Source of the DNA: Afipia sp. GAS231
GTDB taxonomy: Bacteria; Pseudomonadota; Alphaproteobacteria; Rhizobiales; Xanthobacteraceae
Length of the DNA stretch: 64,000 nucleotides
Direction of reading: 5' to 3'
Assembly (NCBI RefSeq): GCF_900103365.1
Contig: NZ_LT629703.1
Location: forward strand, 744,001 to 808,000
In this document: positions 54,352 through 64,000 of the stretch, piece after piece
Layout: every line of letters begins with the position of its first letter
How positions within the stretch are numbered: the stretch's first letter is position 1
The notes under the pieces: generated by a model
Database searches by the model: none
Seen by the model: the letters and a program-made list of their open reading frames with translations, nothing else
What the model was told of the DNA's origin: nothing
Program-made: the position numbers and the translations under genes

Positions 54352-55095
54352 CTAGTGGCTCTTGCCGCCATCGACGTGGAGAACTTGGCCGGTGATGTAG
54401 GAGGCTCCCTCCGACGCAATGAATACGATCGCATTGGCAAGCTCTTCCGAGAGGCCGAGGCGGGCCATCGGAACGGTCGTCACCAGAGCTGCCTTGTTCT
54501 CCGGCGTGCCCGTGAAGCGGGTCAACATGCCGGTGTCGGTCGGACCGGGCGCCACGGCGTTCACGCGGATTCCCGACTTCGCGAGTTCGAGCGCCACCGA
54601 CTTGGTAACGCCTTCGACGGCGTGCTTGCTTCCGACATAGATGGAGGCTCCCGCCGCGCCCTCGTGCCCATAGGTCGAGGAGATGTTGATGATGGTCCCG
54701 CTGCGTTGTTCCTGCATGACGCGTGCTTCGTGCTTCATGCTCAGGATCACGCCGAGAACGTTGGTGTCGAACGTCGCGGCATAGCTGTCCGCGGTCTGGT
54801 CTGTGATCGGGCCGGGTCGGCCTTCCGTGCCGGCATTGTTCACCGCGACATCGAGACGCCCGAAACGCTCGACCGTCCGGTCGACGAGACGGCGGACATC
54901 GTCTTCCTTGCGCACATCGGCTTCGACGAATTCGGCCTCGGTACCGAGCGAACGGAGCTCACGAACCAGCGCCTGGCCGGCATCCGGCTTTCGCCCGGAA
55001 ACAACGACGCGATGGCCTGCTCTCGCAAATGAGACCGCCGTTGCGCGGCCTATGCCCGAGAGGGCCCCAGTGATCAGAACGACTGACGAGGACAT
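54352..55095 (-). CDS. Short-chain dehydrogenase/reductase
   Basis: This is a 247-residue classical SDR oxidoreductase. The coenzyme motif TGALSGIG (about residues 9-16), the NNAG motif, the catalytic Ser in NISSTYG and the YxxxK pair in YVGSK are all present. SGRKP after the second strand, with its basic residues, suggests NADP preference. AAGGAGATAATC precedes the ATG at 55095. It is divergent from a LysR regulator with a shared inverted-repeat operator, so it is probably that regulator's target. The substrate is unknown. Confidence 0.9.
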   Translation of the reverse strand: MSSSVVLITGALSGIGRATAVSFARAGHRVVVSGRKPDAGQALVRELRSLGTEAEFVEADVRKEDDVRRLVDRTVERFGRLDVAVNNAGTEGRPGPITDQTADSYAATFDTNVLGVILSMKHEARVMQEQRSGTIINISSTYGHEGAAGASIYVGSKHAVEGVTKSVALELAKSGIRVNAVAPGPTDTGMLTRFTGTPENKAALVTTVPMARLGLSEELANAIVFIASEGASYITGQVLHVDGGKSH

Positions 55096-55234
55096 GATTA
55101 TCTCCTTGATAAAACGCGGTTTTGCCGCCCGGTCGTCTCCACCCGCCGAGTGAGGGAGAGCGGTCGATCGCGGCGTTGCCCCTAAGATGAGGGCTTCCCC
55201 GAGCTTTGAAAATTGGGCCATAATTCCAAACATA

Positions 55235-55252
55235 TCGGACTAAATTGTCCGA
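55235..55252. promoter_or_regulatory. Inverted-repeat operator in the SDR/LysR divergent promoter
   Basis: TCGGAC at 55235-55240 faces GTCCGA at 55247-55252 across TAAATT. The site is centred about 24 bases upstream of the lysR start and 140 bases from the SDR start. The AT-rich interrupted palindrome is typical of LysR recognition sites, and the position fits autoregulation plus control of the SDR gene. Confidence 0.6.
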
Positions 55253-55267
55253 AATGGAGGTTCGCGG

Positions 55268-56188
55268 ATGGACAGGTTGGGATCGCTCAATGCCTTCGTC
55301 CGGGCGGCGGAAGCCCGAAGCTTCACGGTTGCAGGACGGCAACTTGGCGTGTCGTCGTCGGCGATCGGCAAAGCGGTGGCGCGGCTGGAGGAACGGCTCG
55401 ATGTGCGCCTGCTTCATCGCAGCACGCGTAGCATCACGCTCACCGCGGACGGTGCCCGATTCCTCGAGCGCTGCCGGCGCATTTTTTCCGAGATCGAAGC
55501 GGCCGAACTTGAACTGTCGCAGACGCACGAGGCCCCGCGCGGCACGCTGCGTGTCGGCCTGCCATTGGCCGGCATGCTGATGATGCCGACCCTCGTCGCG
55601 TTCATGAAGGCCTATCCAGAGGTCACATTGGATCTCGATTTTAGCGATCGGATCGTCGATGTGATCGAGGAGGGTTTTGACGCCGTGGTGCGCTTCGCCG
55701 ATGCCGGCGACTCGCGCTTGATGTCACGCGCTCTGGGCCTTTATCGCCGGCGCCTCGTGGCGGCGCCGACCTATCTGGCGGCCAAAGGTGCTCCCCTGAC
55801 GCCTGATGACCTCAAGGCTCATGCCTGCCTGCACCACAGGTTTCCAACCAGCAGAAAGTTCGAGCAATGGCCCGTGCCGTCCGGACATCCCGGCATCGAG
55901 ATTGAACTGCCGAAGACGGCCGTTGCCAGCACGCTCGAGCCGCTGATCCATATGGCCGAGCAAGGCCTGGGCATCGCCTACCTGCCGGACTTCGCCATAC
56001 GCCGGCAACTTCGTGAAGGTCTGCTGGTCACTGTGCTCGACGATTACACCGATCGCTCCGGACCGCTTCGGATCCTGTGGCCGTCGAACCGGCATCTCGC
56101 TCCCAAGCTTAGGGCATTCGTGGACTTTCTCGCCGCGAACCTTGTCCCCTCCGTCGAAGGTGAAGCAGACAGCAGGACAAGTTCCTAG
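55268..56188 (+). CDS. LysR-family regulator
   Basis: This is a 306-residue LysR protein. The N-terminal helix-turn-helix (about residues 1-60) reads LNAFVRAAEARSFTVAGRQL and SSSAIGKAVARLEERL. The effector domain includes LRVGLPLAGMLMMPTLVAFM and GLGIAYLPDFAI. Wording such as GFDAVVRFADAGDSRLMSRAL resembles the large DhmR/CrgA-like branch that controls adjacent oxidoreductases. GGAGG precedes the ATG at 55268. It is divergent from the SDR gene, and the inverted repeat at 55235-55252 is its likely binding site. Confidence 0.9.
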   Translation: MDRLGSLNAFVRAAEARSFTVAGRQLGVSSSAIGKAVARLEERLDVRLLHRSTRSITLTADGARFLERCRRIFSEIEAAELELSQTHEAPRGTLRVGLPLAGMLMMPTLVAFMKAYPEVTLDLDFSDRIVDVIEEGFDAVVRFADAGDSRLMSRALGLYRRRLVAAPTYLAAKGAPLTPDDLKAHACLHHRFPTSRKFEQWPVPSGHPGIEIELPKTAVASTLEPLIHMAEQGLGIAYLPDFAIRRQLREGLLVTVLDDYTDRSGPLRILWPSNRHLAPKLRAFVDFLAANLVPSVEGEADSRTSS

Positions 56189-56223
56189 GAAGAGGTCGAT
56201 CTCGATCGGCGCGGGCGAGCAAT

Positions 56224-56256
56224 GTCGGCGTTGCCGCATCGGCGGCGACCGCCGAC
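56224..56256. terminator. Interrupted hairpin at convergent lysR/RND junction
   Basis: GTCGGCG at 56224-56230 pairs with CGCCGAC at 56250-56256. Inside it, GCCGC at 56233-56237 pairs with GCGGC at 56242-56246 around a four-base ATCG loop, giving 12 paired bases with small bulges. A TTTT follows at 56264-56267. It lies 36 bases after the lysR stop and could terminate that transcript. A second 7-bp hairpin at 56330-56355 serves the opposite strand less clearly. Confidence 0.35.
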
Positions 56257-56372
56257 AAGAGGATTTTGCATTGGCCCCGGCTCCGCAGCCCCTTTGCGGC
56301 CATGAACTGACATTGATGTACGGCCCGTAGCCGAAGTTATTCTTATTCCTTCGGCGTGGCGCGGCACGTCCA

Positions 56373-59300
56373 TCATTCCGCCGGGCCGGCGCTGGGCTCA
56401 GCCGCTTTTTGCGGACGGACCGATGGCCTGATCCGTTCGCGCATCATCTGGAAGACGACGTAAAGCGGCGGAATGACGAAGACTCCGATGAACGATGAGA
56501 AGATCATACCGCCAAACACCGGGGTTCCAACGTCGCGCCGCGCGAGCTGCGAGGCGCCGACGGCGACCACCAGAGGAAGCAGACCAAGGATGAAGGCGAA
56601 CGACGTCATCATCACAGGGCGGAAGCGCTGCCTCGCGCCCTCGGTTGCGGCCTCGAGCAATGGCACCCCGTGCTCGCGCTTCTCCTTGGCAAACTCGACG
56701 ATCAGAATGCCGTTCTTGGCGGCAAGGCCGATCAGCACGATGATGCCGATTTGCGCATAGAGATCGAGCGTCAGACCGGCGAGCACAATCGCAGCAAACG
56801 ATCCCAGGATGCCAACCGTCACCGACAGCAGCACCGGTACCGGAATGGTCCAGCTTTCGTAGAGTCCAACCAGGAAGAGATAGGCGAACAGTACCGCGAA
56901 ACCGAGAATGATCCCGGTCTTGCCCTCGGCGCGCTTCTCCTGGAATGCCGTATCAGTCCATTCGCCTGCAAAACCCGGAGGAAGTGCGCGCGCGGCTACC
57001 TCTTCCATGGCCTTGAGCGCTTGCCCCGAGGAGACGCCAGGCGCAGGTGCACCTTGAACTGTAACCGCACGCAGGTTGTTGTAGCGGATCAGTGACGGCG
57101 GACCGACCACGACGCGGACCTCCACCAGACTCCTGAGCGGGATCATCTGTCCTTTGCCATTGCGGACGTTGATCCGATAAATGTCGTCGATACTGGCCCG
57201 GTCGGCTGCTTCGGCCTGAACTTGCACCTGCCAGGTACGGCCGTACAGGTTCATGTTGTTGACGAAATACCCGCCGAGGGAAGCCTGTAGTGCCTGAAAG
57301 ACTGAGCTCAACGGCACGCCGAGGATCTGCGCCTTGTCGCGGTCGATGTCGAGATAGATCGAGGGGTTCGTTGCCGAGAAGGTGCTGAACACGCGGCTCA
57401 GCTGCGGATCCTGATTGGCGGCAACCATCAGTCCGCGGACGACCTGCGCGAGCGCCTTCGGGTCGCCGCCGCGGAGATCCTCCACCACGTAGGCGAATCC
57501 ACCCCCGGTGCCGAGACCGACGATCGGCGGCGGCGCGAGGGGTACGACGATGCCGCCCTGGATCTGGCGGAGCTTGGCACCAAGTCGCTTGATGACCTCT
57601 TGCGCCCCGAGGGACGGATCCTTGCGCTCGTCGAAGGGCTTGAACGACAACACCATGAACGCGGCGTTCGACTGCGAGTAGTTGTCGATGAAGTTCAGTC
57701 CGATCGCTGACGTGTAGTCGGCGACAGCCGGCTCCTCTTTCACGATGGCTTCGGCCTGGCGGATCACCTCCGACGTCCGTTCGACCGACGCGCCGCCCGG
57801 CAATTGGGCGACAACAAAGAGTGCGCCCTGGTCGTCCTCGGGCAAAAATCCCGTCGGGGTGATCTTCGTCAGGCTCACGACGCCGACCCCGCAGACCGCG
57901 ACCGCAACGAGGCCGATAACGGAAATCCGGACGATGCGGGCAACCGCATCCCCATAGGCGTCGCGCACGCGATCGATCGAGCGCATCACAAACCCCATCG
58001 CGCCGCGACGAGGTCCGTGCTGCGGCCGCAGCAAGACCCCGCAGAGCGCGGGCGACAAGGTGAGCGCGTTGATCGCGGAGAGAAACATCGCGACCGCGAC
58101 GGTGACCGCAAACTGGCGGAACAGCTCACCGGAAATGCCGGGGATGAACGCCACCGGCACAAACACCGACAGCAGCACCAGCGTGATCGCGATGATGGGG
58201 GCGGTGATCTCGCGCATCGCCAGCTTGGTCGCCTCGCCGGGGGAAAGCTCCGGATGCTCCTCCATCACCCTCTCGACGTTCTCGACCACCACGATGGCAT
58301 CGTCGACGACGATGCCGATGGCCAGCACGATCGCGAGAAGGGAGACCGTGTTGGCGGAATAGCCGACCGCCTTGAGCACGATGAAGGCGCCGACCAGGCT
58401 GACCGGCACCGCAAACATCGGGATCAAGGTGGCCCGTATGCTGCCGAGGAACAAAAAGACCACGACGACGACAAGGACGAATGCCTCTAGCAGCGTCTTC
58501 TGCACCTCATGGATCGTATCGGTGACGAAAGTTGTCGGATCGTAGGTGACCTTCCACGCGAGATCGTCGGGGAATCGCTTTTGCAGCTCGGTAAGGCGCT
58601 CGCGCACGGCCTTGAGGGTGGCAATGGCATTGGCGCCCGGCGATTGGAAGACTGCGATCACCGCCGCAGGGCCGCCATTGAAGCGCGTATCCCGGTCCAG
58701 ATTGGCGGCGCCCAGTTCCAGCCTCGCAACATCGCTGAGACGCAGCACGGACCCGTCCGGATTGGTGCGCACGGCGATGTTGCCGAATTCCTCAGGCGAA
58801 TCCAGGCGGCCCTTGGTCTGAATGTTGAGCTGCAGCTGCTGATCGTCTGAAATTGGCCGCGCGCCGATGCGTCCGACCGCGGCCTGGACGTTCTGCGACT
58901 GGATGGCATTAATAATGTCGCCGGTCGTCAGGTTCAGCCCGGTCAGCCTGTCGGTTCGAACCCACGCGCGCATCGCGTAGTCCTGCGGGCCCCACAGATA
59001 GGCGTCGCCGACGCCCGCGGTATTCTTGACGGGGTCGAGCAGATTGATGGTGACGTAGTTGGAGATGAACAACGGATCGTGCGTATGCTTCGGCGAATAG
59101 ACGGCGATCACGCCGAGCAGGGCCGAGGACTTCTTCTTGACCGTGATGCCTTGCTTCTGGACGTCAGGCGGCAGCTGCGACAAGGCGACCTGGACGCGGT
59201 TATTGACGTTGACAGCGTTGATGTCGGGGTCGGTGCCGAGCTCGAAAGAACATGTCAGCGTGTAGCTGCCGTCATCGCCGCTCACACTTTTCATGTAGAT

Positions 59301-59528
59301 CATCTTGTCGACGCCGACGACTTGCGCCTCGATCGGCTGCGCGACGGTCGCATCGACAACACCGGAATTGGCTCCGGGATAGAAGGTCGTGACCGAGACC
59401 TGGGGTGGAACGATATCGGGGTACTGCGCAATAGGAATCGAGAACAGCGCCAGGAACCCCGCGATGGTCGTCACGATGGCGATGACGATCGCGAGCCGCG
59501 GCCGGTCGACGAAGATGGCGGAGAGCAT
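56373..59528 (-). CDS. RND efflux pump inner-membrane transporter (HAE1 type)
   Basis: This is a 1051-residue AcrB/MexF-like proton antiporter. The N-terminus [19 protein letters not shown] and the segment [16 protein letters not shown] are family hallmarks. The proton-relay aspartate pair is in [17 protein letters not shown] and the partner lysine in [17 protein letters not shown]. Two repeats of a membrane helix plus porter domain and a [12 protein letters not shown] segment are visible. The ATG at 59528 follows the adaptor gene by 4 bases. No outer-membrane factor gene is linked, so it must use one encoded elsewhere. The substrates are unknown. Confidence 0.95.
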   Translation of the reverse strand: MLSAIFVDRPRLAIVIAIVTTIAGFLALFSIPIAQYPDIVPPQVSVTTFYPGANSGVVDATVAQPIEAQVVGVDKMIYMKSVSGDDGSYTLTCSFELGTDPDINAVNVNNRVQVALSQLPPDVQKQGITVKKKSSALLGVIAVYSPKHTHDPLFISNYVTINLLDPVKNTAGVGDAYLWGPQDYAMRAWVRTDRLTGLNLTTGDIINAIQSQNVQAAVGRIGARPISDDQQLQLNIQTKGRLDSPEEFGNIAVRTNPDGSVLRLSDVARLELGAANLDRDTRFNGGPAAVIAVFQSPGANAIATLKAVRERLTELQKRFPDDLAWKVTYDPTTFVTDTIHEVQKTLLEAFVLVVVVVFLFLGSIRATLIPMFAVPVSLVGAFIVLKAVGYSANTVSLLAIVLAIGIVVDDAIVVVENVERVMEEHPELSPGEATKLAMREITAPIIAITLVLLSVFVPVAFIPGISGELFRQFAVTVAVAMFLSAINALTLSPALCGVLLRPQHGPRRGAMGFVMRSIDRVRDAYGDAVARIVRISVIGLVAVAVCGVGVVSLTKITPTGFLPEDDQGALFVVAQLPGGASVERTSEVIRQAEAIVKEEPAVADYTSAIGLNFIDNYSQSNAAFMVLSFKPFDERKDPSLGAQEVIKRLGAKLRQIQGGIVVPLAPPPIVGLGTGGGFAYVVEDLRGGDPKALAQVVRGLMVAANQDPQLSRVFSTFSATNPSIYLDIDRDKAQILGVPLSSVFQALQASLGGYFVNNMNLYGRTWQVQVQAEAADRASIDDIYRINVRNGKGQMIPLRSLVEVRVVVGPPSLIRYNNLRAVTVQGAPAPGVSSGQALKAMEEVAARALPPGFAGEWTDTAFQEKRAEGKTGIILGFAVLFAYLFLVGLYESWTIPVPVLLSVTVGILGSFAAIVLAGLTLDLYAQIGIIVLIGLAAKNGILIVEFAKEKREHGVPLLEAATEGARQRFRPVMMTSFAFILGLLPLVVAVGASQLARRDVGTPVFGGMIFSSFIGVFVIPPLYVVFQMMRERIRPSVRPQKAAEPSAGPAE

Positions 59529-59532
59529 TGGA

Positions 59533-60636
59533 TCAGCTCCTTTTGAGCGTTGTCACCGGGCTAGCCTTGACCGGCGCACCGGGGCGCACCCCCTGCAATC
59601 CTTCGACAATAACCTGCTCGCTCCCGGACAGGCCTTCCTGGACGACGGTATCCGTTCCGCTCTCCCCTCCGGGTTTGATCCGCTTCACAACGGCTTTGCC
59701 ATCCTCGACCACGAAGACGTAGACACCTTCCTGGTCGGCGATCAGCGCCGATTGCGGAACTACGACCATTTCCTTTGGCGTGCCGCTTTCGAGCGTCACC
59801 CGCACCAGCTGGCCGTCGGTCAGTCCGCCGGCCGGATTTGGGAACGTGGCGCGCACCAGCACCGTGTCGGTGGCACGATCAACCGTCACGTCGACGAAAT
59901 TGATCTGGCCGGTTTGGTCGTAGGTCGCGCCGTCGGCAAAGCGAAGCCTGGCCTTGATCGCCTTGAGGTCGACCTGGTGAGCGTCCTCTTTCGCGCGCAG
60001 GAAATCGCGCTGGCTTACGGGAAACGTCACATACATCGGCTCCTGGCTCACGACGACGGTGAGCGGGCCGCTTTCGGGTCCGACGACATTGCCCTTGGTG
60101 ATGTTGGTGCGGCCGATCCGCCCCGAGACCGGCGCGACGATGTCGGTGTAGCCAAGATTGATTTTGGCGGTTTGCAGGCTGGCCTCGTCGCTCATGATCT
60201 GGCCTTTCGCCTGCTCGTCCGCGGCAAGCGCCTGATCCCGCGCAACGGTTGTCCCGGCGTTCTTTGCCAGCAGGTCCTCCGCCCGCGCGAGTTGCGCTTC
60301 GGTGAGCACTTTCGAAGCCTTGCTGCGTGCCAGGGCGCCGTCCGCCTGCTCGACCGCTGCCTGGAACAGCCCCTTCTCTATGCGATAGAGGGGATCATTT
60401 TCCTTGATCGGGTCCCCCTCCTTGAACAGCATCGCTTCCAGGAACCCCTGTACCCGCGCCCGTATCTCGACGCGATTAACCGCTTCCACCCGCCCGACGA
60501 AATCGAGCGTCTTCTCGATCGCCTTGTGTTCGGCCTTGACGACGCCGACCGGAATGGCGGCCGGTTGCGCCTGTTGCGCACCGGCCGGGACCACGAGTCC
60601 GCAAACCATAAATACGGTGCAGATTACGGTTCGCAT
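59533..60636 (-). CDS. RND efflux periplasmic adaptor
   Basis: This is a 367-residue AcrA/MexE-like membrane fusion protein. A signal peptide ([20 protein letters not shown], cleavage near residue 20) precedes the lipoyl half [21 protein letters not shown], an alpha-hairpin with [12 protein letters not shown], the second lipoyl half [18 protein letters not shown], and the beta-barrel and membrane-proximal domains. No lipobox cysteine is visible, so it is probably not lipidated. AGGAGGCTGCA precedes the ATG at 60636. It forms one transcription unit with the pump gene. No local repressor gene was found on this side. Confidence 0.92.
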   Translation of the reverse strand: MRTVICTVFMVCGLVVPAGAQQAQPAAIPVGVVKAEHKAIEKTLDFVGRVEAVNRVEIRARVQGFLEAMLFKEGDPIKENDPLYRIEKGLFQAAVEQADGALARSKASKVLTEAQLARAEDLLAKNAGTTVARDQALAADEQAKGQIMSDEASLQTAKINLGYTDIVAPVSGRIGRTNITKGNVVGPESGPLTVVVSQEPMYVTFPVSQRDFLRAKEDAHQVDLKAIKARLRFADGATYDQTGQINFVDVTVDRATDTVLVRATFPNPAGGLTDGQLVRVTLESGTPKEMVVVPQSALIADQEGVYVFVVEDGKAVVKRIKPGGESGTDTVVQEGLSGSEQVIVEGLQGVRPGAPVKASPVTTLKRS

Positions 60637-61015
60637 TGCAGCCTCCTGTGGCGTCTTGCTTGTTCGATTCGATCGCGATCCTGCCTTAAGAATTGGAGAT
60701 AGCCACTCGTTCGGCGCCCGCCGCCATCGGCGCAACCGGACGCGGCACCGGCGCCTCGGACATTCTCCACGCACGCGGATTTGGCGATCATCGACGGCGC
60801 CATCCTCCTAAGCCTGGAATAATGCTGCACCGATGGATCGCTGCATTGCGCGCACCACGCGCACAGTGACGGGGAAATATCGAAGGTCCGACGTCGCGCC
60901 AGTTCAACCGCAAGTGTATCGACAAGTACGCTCGTCGTAAACTCATTCTGGAGCGTCCACGAGAATTACGTTTAGCGGACACTACTGACGACTGCCCTGA
61001 CTGCGTCACCGGCGG
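60637..61015. other. 379-base intergenic region upstream of the RND operon
   Basis: This gap lies between the stop of the cyclase gene (61016, leftward) and the RND adaptor start (60636, leftward). It should hold the RND promoter and any terminator of the cyclase transcript. Short basic frames are present but none looks coding. No convincing palindromic operator or T-tailed hairpin was recognised. Confidence 0.45.
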
Positions 61016-64000
61016 TCACTGACCAACTTTCTCGGGGACATCGGCTGCCCGCTCCTCGCATTCCTTCAGCATGAATTTGGCCACGGGATCTCCGGGAAAC
61101 TTGTCAAGGATGGCGCGATAGCCACGCGCGGCCGCCGTGAAATCGCCCGCCTCCATCTGTTGCGAGGCTTGCCAGGTCATCGCGCTCAGTTGTTCGTCCC
61201 GATCGCGAACCTTGAGGTCCGGATCATCGCTGGCGCGAAGACCGAGCAATTCATAGATCATGAACTCGGTCTTGCGGCCTTTCACCTGCACTCGCTTGAG
61301 CGGACGGGCGAGTATTTCGACCTTTGCCTGTTCGTAGACATTGTCACTGATGCAGATCGTGGTGCCAAACAGCTTGTTGATGCCTTCGAGGCGCGCGGCG
61401 ACGTTCACGCCGTCGCCCAGGGCAGTGTAGCTCAGCCGGGTTGATGAGCCGACGTTGCCAACCAGGACGGTGGCGGAATTCAGCCCAATCCGGATTCGGA
61501 TTCGTGGTCGCCCTTCGGCCTCCCAGGTATCGTTGACGCGCTCCATGCGCCGCGCCGCCCGCAAGGCGCCGGCGCACGCGCGAAGGACGTGGTCAGGGTG
61601 CCGAACCGGGGCATTCCAGAATGCCATGACACCGTCGCCGATGAACTTGTCGATGGTTCCGCCCTCCTCGGAGATCGCGCGGGAGACCTCTTCGAGGTAG
61701 GTCGAGATCTGAACCAGAAGGTCATCGGGCGCGAGGGTCTCGGAGTGGCTGGAGAAGTTCTCCAGGTCGGAAAAGAACACAGTGAGAGAGCTTGGCTCGA
61801 CGCCCAAGGTCAACGGAATGCCCGACTTGATGAGCTGTCGAACCACATCGAGCGGAACGAACGACGAGAACGATTTCAGCGAGTTGCGAAGCAGTGAAGC
61901 TGCGTGTTCCAGCTTCGCGATCTCCCGGATGTTGGACGGTTGCGACGTCGGTTCGTCGAATTGCAGGCTTTCGATGGCCTGTAGCTGCTGCGACACGTTT
62001 TCGACTGGCCGCGACAGCCCACGGGATGCGAAATAGATGAAGAAGAGCTCGATCATGGTGAGGATGATGATCACGACCATGATCAATCGATTGGTCGCCT
62101 TCAATGTCCCCACGAAATCGTCGATCGGCGTCAGCGTTATCACCTGCCAGGGCTGACCGAAACCATCCGGAAAATTGGCGAATGCCGCGATCACGTCTTC
62201 TCCGTTCGCCGGGGACCGGAAGGCGAAGCTGTCGGCGTCGGCGCGCGCATGCTGGCGAGAGGCCTCGCGCACGTCCGGATCGTCGATATCGGCCAGGGTT
62301 GCGATCGTGAGTTTGCTATTCTCGACGCGCACGCCCTTCTGCATATTCGGGAAGGCGATGATCTTGCCGTCGTTGCGGTCGGCGATGAGGGTTGTGCTGT
62401 GCGCGCTGGCGCGGTGTTTGTCCAGAAAGTGCGACAGCACGTCCATGGTGATGTTGGCCGACGCGCAGCCGATGAAATCGACACCATGGAATATTGGAAC
62501 GCGCAAGGAGAGAATGGGAAAGCCGGTGTCGGGGTTGATCGAGGGTTCGGTCACCGCGAGTGTCCGCGTCGTCTTGGCCGTCTGATAACCGGGCAAGGCG
62601 CGGATGTCGAGGTCGGTAGCGACGTTGTATTCGTCGACTTCATGAGGCCATATGTCGAAGAATTTGCGATGGCGGACCCGCGAGAGCCCAAAGGTGATCG
62701 CGTCGATGTAGCTGGCGTGCCAGTTTGCGGCAGCCACAATACGGCGGTCGGCACGCCTGCGATCCTCGTCGATCCGGGTAACGACACGATGATAACCATC
62801 CTCGAAGCTGACATAGACGGCGTCGATATGCTCTGCGGAGGTCAGTGCGCGGTACAAGAGATCATTGCTTTGCTCAGTACGGAAATAGCCGGAATCCGCG
62901 GCGGCCACAGTGGCGAGAATGCGCAGCGGGCTTTCAGTGCTCTCGATCAGGCTCTTGGTGCGCTCGACGCCGGCCCGGCTGGTCTGCGCAACCGCATCGT
63001 CCAGGATCGACACCATGCCGGCCGAATTCTTGTTGTAATTGTAGATCAGGATGAAGATGAGAACCGGAATACTGAGGCCGATGAACAGCAGCGACATGAT
63101 CAGGCTCAGTCGGGGCCGCCCGATTGCGGCGATCGGCGGAAGCACTGCCAGCCAGGCAAACGCGGCCGCCACGGAACGACGACGGCGGTAGGCAAGATAA
63201 GCCAGCGCCGCAGTCACCGATCCGAGCAGTAGCGGCATCGACCAAGCGCGCATGCCGCTATCACTTCCTTGCCAGATCAGCGCCTCCGGCAGCGCATCGT
63301 CGCTTAGCAGGCCGAGCTGGTGATAGGTCGCCGCGATGCGTCGCCAGCGCGCGGGATCCTGCGCACCGATCAGATCCGGATCGTGCCCAACCAACATTGC
63401 CGTGCGCGTCGCCTCGAACAGGAGGGCCTCGCGGCTTTTGGCTTTGGAATAGGTCCTGAGAATGAGATCGACCGTCGCTTCCTTGTGGGCCACGGCATAG
63501 GCCCAACCCTTCAGACTAGCTGCCCTAAACGCGGCCGCTCGGTCCGGGTGGGCTTTCACCTGCGCTTCGGAGGCACACAAATTGTCGCCATAGAAATCGA
63601 CTCCGTACTCGCTCGGCGAGAACGTGCGGTAGGCGGCGCCAAGCCGCTCAAGGACGAACGGCTCGTTGGTGCTGTAGGCAACCATCGCGTCAGCCGAGCC
63701 CGCCAGAAGATCGCGTGGGTCGCCGCGGTGGTCGATCCGCGGCATTCCCCTGTAATCCACCCCTTCGTGCTTCAGCATTGCAGCGATTTCATCGCTGCCC
63801 GGGGCGTCCATCAGCGTACGGCCGCGCAAATCCGACACGCTGCTGATGTCGGCCCGGCGCGGCACGAGGATGATGGCCGGGGACTGCTGGAAAATGACCG
63901 CCAGCACGACCAAGCGGAGCCCCTTCGCCCACTCGCGCAACACGCTGGCACTGCAGATTCCAAAGTCGGCCTTGCCGCCGGCGACCGCTTCGGCGACTTC
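61016..64000 (-). CDS. NMT1/SsuA-like binding domain fused to membrane adenylate/guanylate cyclase (5' truncated)
   Basis: The frame is open to the window edge, so the gene is partial; about 994 residues are visible. Domains in order: the C-terminal part of a periplasmic NMT1/SsuA-type solute-binding domain (GGKADFGICSASV near 63940-63980, then YGVDFYGDNLCASEAQVKAH); hydrophobic segments near 63050-63240; a probable dCACHE-type sensor region (about 62110-63000); another membrane helix near 62030-62090; and a class III cyclase domain (about 61260-61800). The two metal-binding aspartates are in FFSDLENFS and KFIGDGVMAFW, and GDGVNVAARLE holds the Asn and Arg catalytic pair. A short TPR-like tail follows. 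The purine-selecting lysine (KFIGDG) favours ATP, so cAMP production is likely. Confidence 0.85.
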   Translation of the reverse strand, partial: EVAEAVAGGKADFGICSASVLREWAKGLRLVVLAVIFQQSPAIILVPRRADISSVSDLRGRTLMDAPGSDEIAAMLKHEGVDYRGMPRIDHRGDPRDLLAGSADAMVAYSTNEPFVLERLGAAYRTFSPSEYGVDFYGDNLCASEAQVKAHPDRAAAFRAASLKGWAYAVAHKEATVDLILRTYSKAKSREALLFEATRTAMLVGHDPDLIGAQDPARWRRIAATYHQLGLLSDDALPEALIWQGSDSGMRAWSMPLLLGSVTAALAYLAYRRRRSVAAAFAWLAVLPPIAAIGRPRLSLIMSLLFIGLSIPVLIFILIYNYNKNSAGMVSILDDAVAQTSRAGVERTKSLIESTESPLRILATVAAADSGYFRTEQSNDLLYRALTSAEHIDAVYVSFEDGYHRVVTRIDEDRRRADRRIVAAANWHASYIDAITFGLSRVRHRKFFDIWPHEVDEYNVATDLDIRALPGYQTAKTTRTLAVTEPSINPDTGFPILSLRVPIFHGVDFIGCASANITMDVLSHFLDKHRASAHSTTLIADRNDGKIIAFPNMQKGVRVENSKLTIATLADIDDPDVREASRQHARADADSFAFRSPANGEDVIAAFANFPDGFGQPWQVITLTPIDDFVGTLKATNRLIMVVIIILTMIELFFIYFASRGLSRPVENVSQQLQAIESLQFDEPTSQPSNIREIAKLEHAASLLRNSLKSFSSFVPLDVVRQLIKSGIPLTLGVEPSSLTVFFSDLENFSSHSETLAPDDLLVQISTYLEEVSRAISEEGGTIDKFIGDGVMAFWNAPVRHPDHVLRACAGALRAARRMERVNDTWEAEGRPRIRIRIGLNSATVLVGNVGSSTRLSYTALGDGVNVAARLEGINKLFGTTICISDNVYEQAKVEILARPLKRVQVKGRKTEFMIYELLGLRASDDPDLKVRDRDEQLSAMTWQASQQMEAGDFTAAARGYRAILDKFPGDPVAKFMLKECEERAADVPEKVGQ

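Noticed and set aside
1..64000. Mobile elements, integrases or attachment sites
   Set aside because: No transposase, recombinase, long terminal repeat or phage gene was recognised on either strand; the regulatory cluster shows no flanking direct repeats by eye.

Overview
The window reads as chromosomal DNA of a GC-rich alphaproteobacterium, most like Bradyrhizobium or a close relative. This rests on a CbbR-like LysR regulator, a ctaB/cyoABCD quinol oxidase operon, an OpgC-type membrane protein, many CoA-linked catabolic genes and strong GC-rich codon bias that creates long antisense shadow frames. No rRNA, intact tRNA, insertion sequence, phage gene or CRISPR array was seen. Species assignment is inference.

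Layout. 1-3.6 kb: a CbbR-like regulator, a frameshifted winged-helix remnant, an AraC regulator, a decayed stretch and a tiny membrane protein. 3.7-9.4 kb: a CocE-type ester hydrolase, a crotonase, an acyl-CoA ligase and tetR, transcribed leftward and divergent from a doxX-like gene. A perfect 20-bp palindrome lies in the divergent promoter and is the likely TetR operator. 9.6-17.0 kb: a leftward operon of an AlkK-type acyl-CoA ligase, a MaoC hydratase, a Pseudomonas-type (class II-like) PHA synthase, a PhaZ-type intracellular depolymerase and an acyl-CoA dehydrogenase, with a divergent AraC regulator. This looks like a medium-chain polyhydroxyalkanoate synthesis and turnover module fed by fatty-acid activation and beta-oxidation.

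17-32.3 kb: opgC and poxB, then a dense block of regulators. It holds three large paralogues (winged helix + STAND ATPase + repeat region), one MalT-type LuxR STAND protein between them, and a short AraC protein translationally coupled to the third paralogue. 32.7-34.4 kb: two acetoacetate-decarboxylase-like paralogues that differ at the catalytic lysine. 34.5-39.5 kb: a cytochrome bo-type quinol oxidase operon in the order ctaB/cyoE-A-B-C-D, with stop/start overlaps or near-overlaps at every junction. 39.8-42.2 kb: a small secreted protein, a type II NADH dehydrogenase that can feed the same quinone pool, and a small membrane-anchored protein.

42.2-49.1 kb: a seven-gene leftward operon (YWTD propeller, 3-hydroxyacyl-CoA dehydrogenase, acyl-CoA dehydrogenase, crotonase, CaiB-type CoA transferase, second crotonase, FMN reductase) that should carry an unknown carboxylic acid through CoA-dependent oxidation. 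49.5-53.8 kb: an exporter of HlyD, a double ABC-2 permease and a second HlyD, with no ATPase gene beside it. 53.9-56.2 kb: a DUF427 protein and a divergent SDR/LysR pair sharing an inverted-repeat operator. 56.4-60.6 kb: an RND pump and its adaptor. 61.0 kb to the window end: a 5'-truncated gene joining an NMT1/SsuA-like binding domain, membrane segments, a probable extracytoplasmic sensor region and a class III nucleotide cyclase.

The main metabolic theme is acyl-CoA chemistry (three separate clusters) and the second is dense one-component regulation. All start choices were made by eye from ribosome-binding sites and family length.
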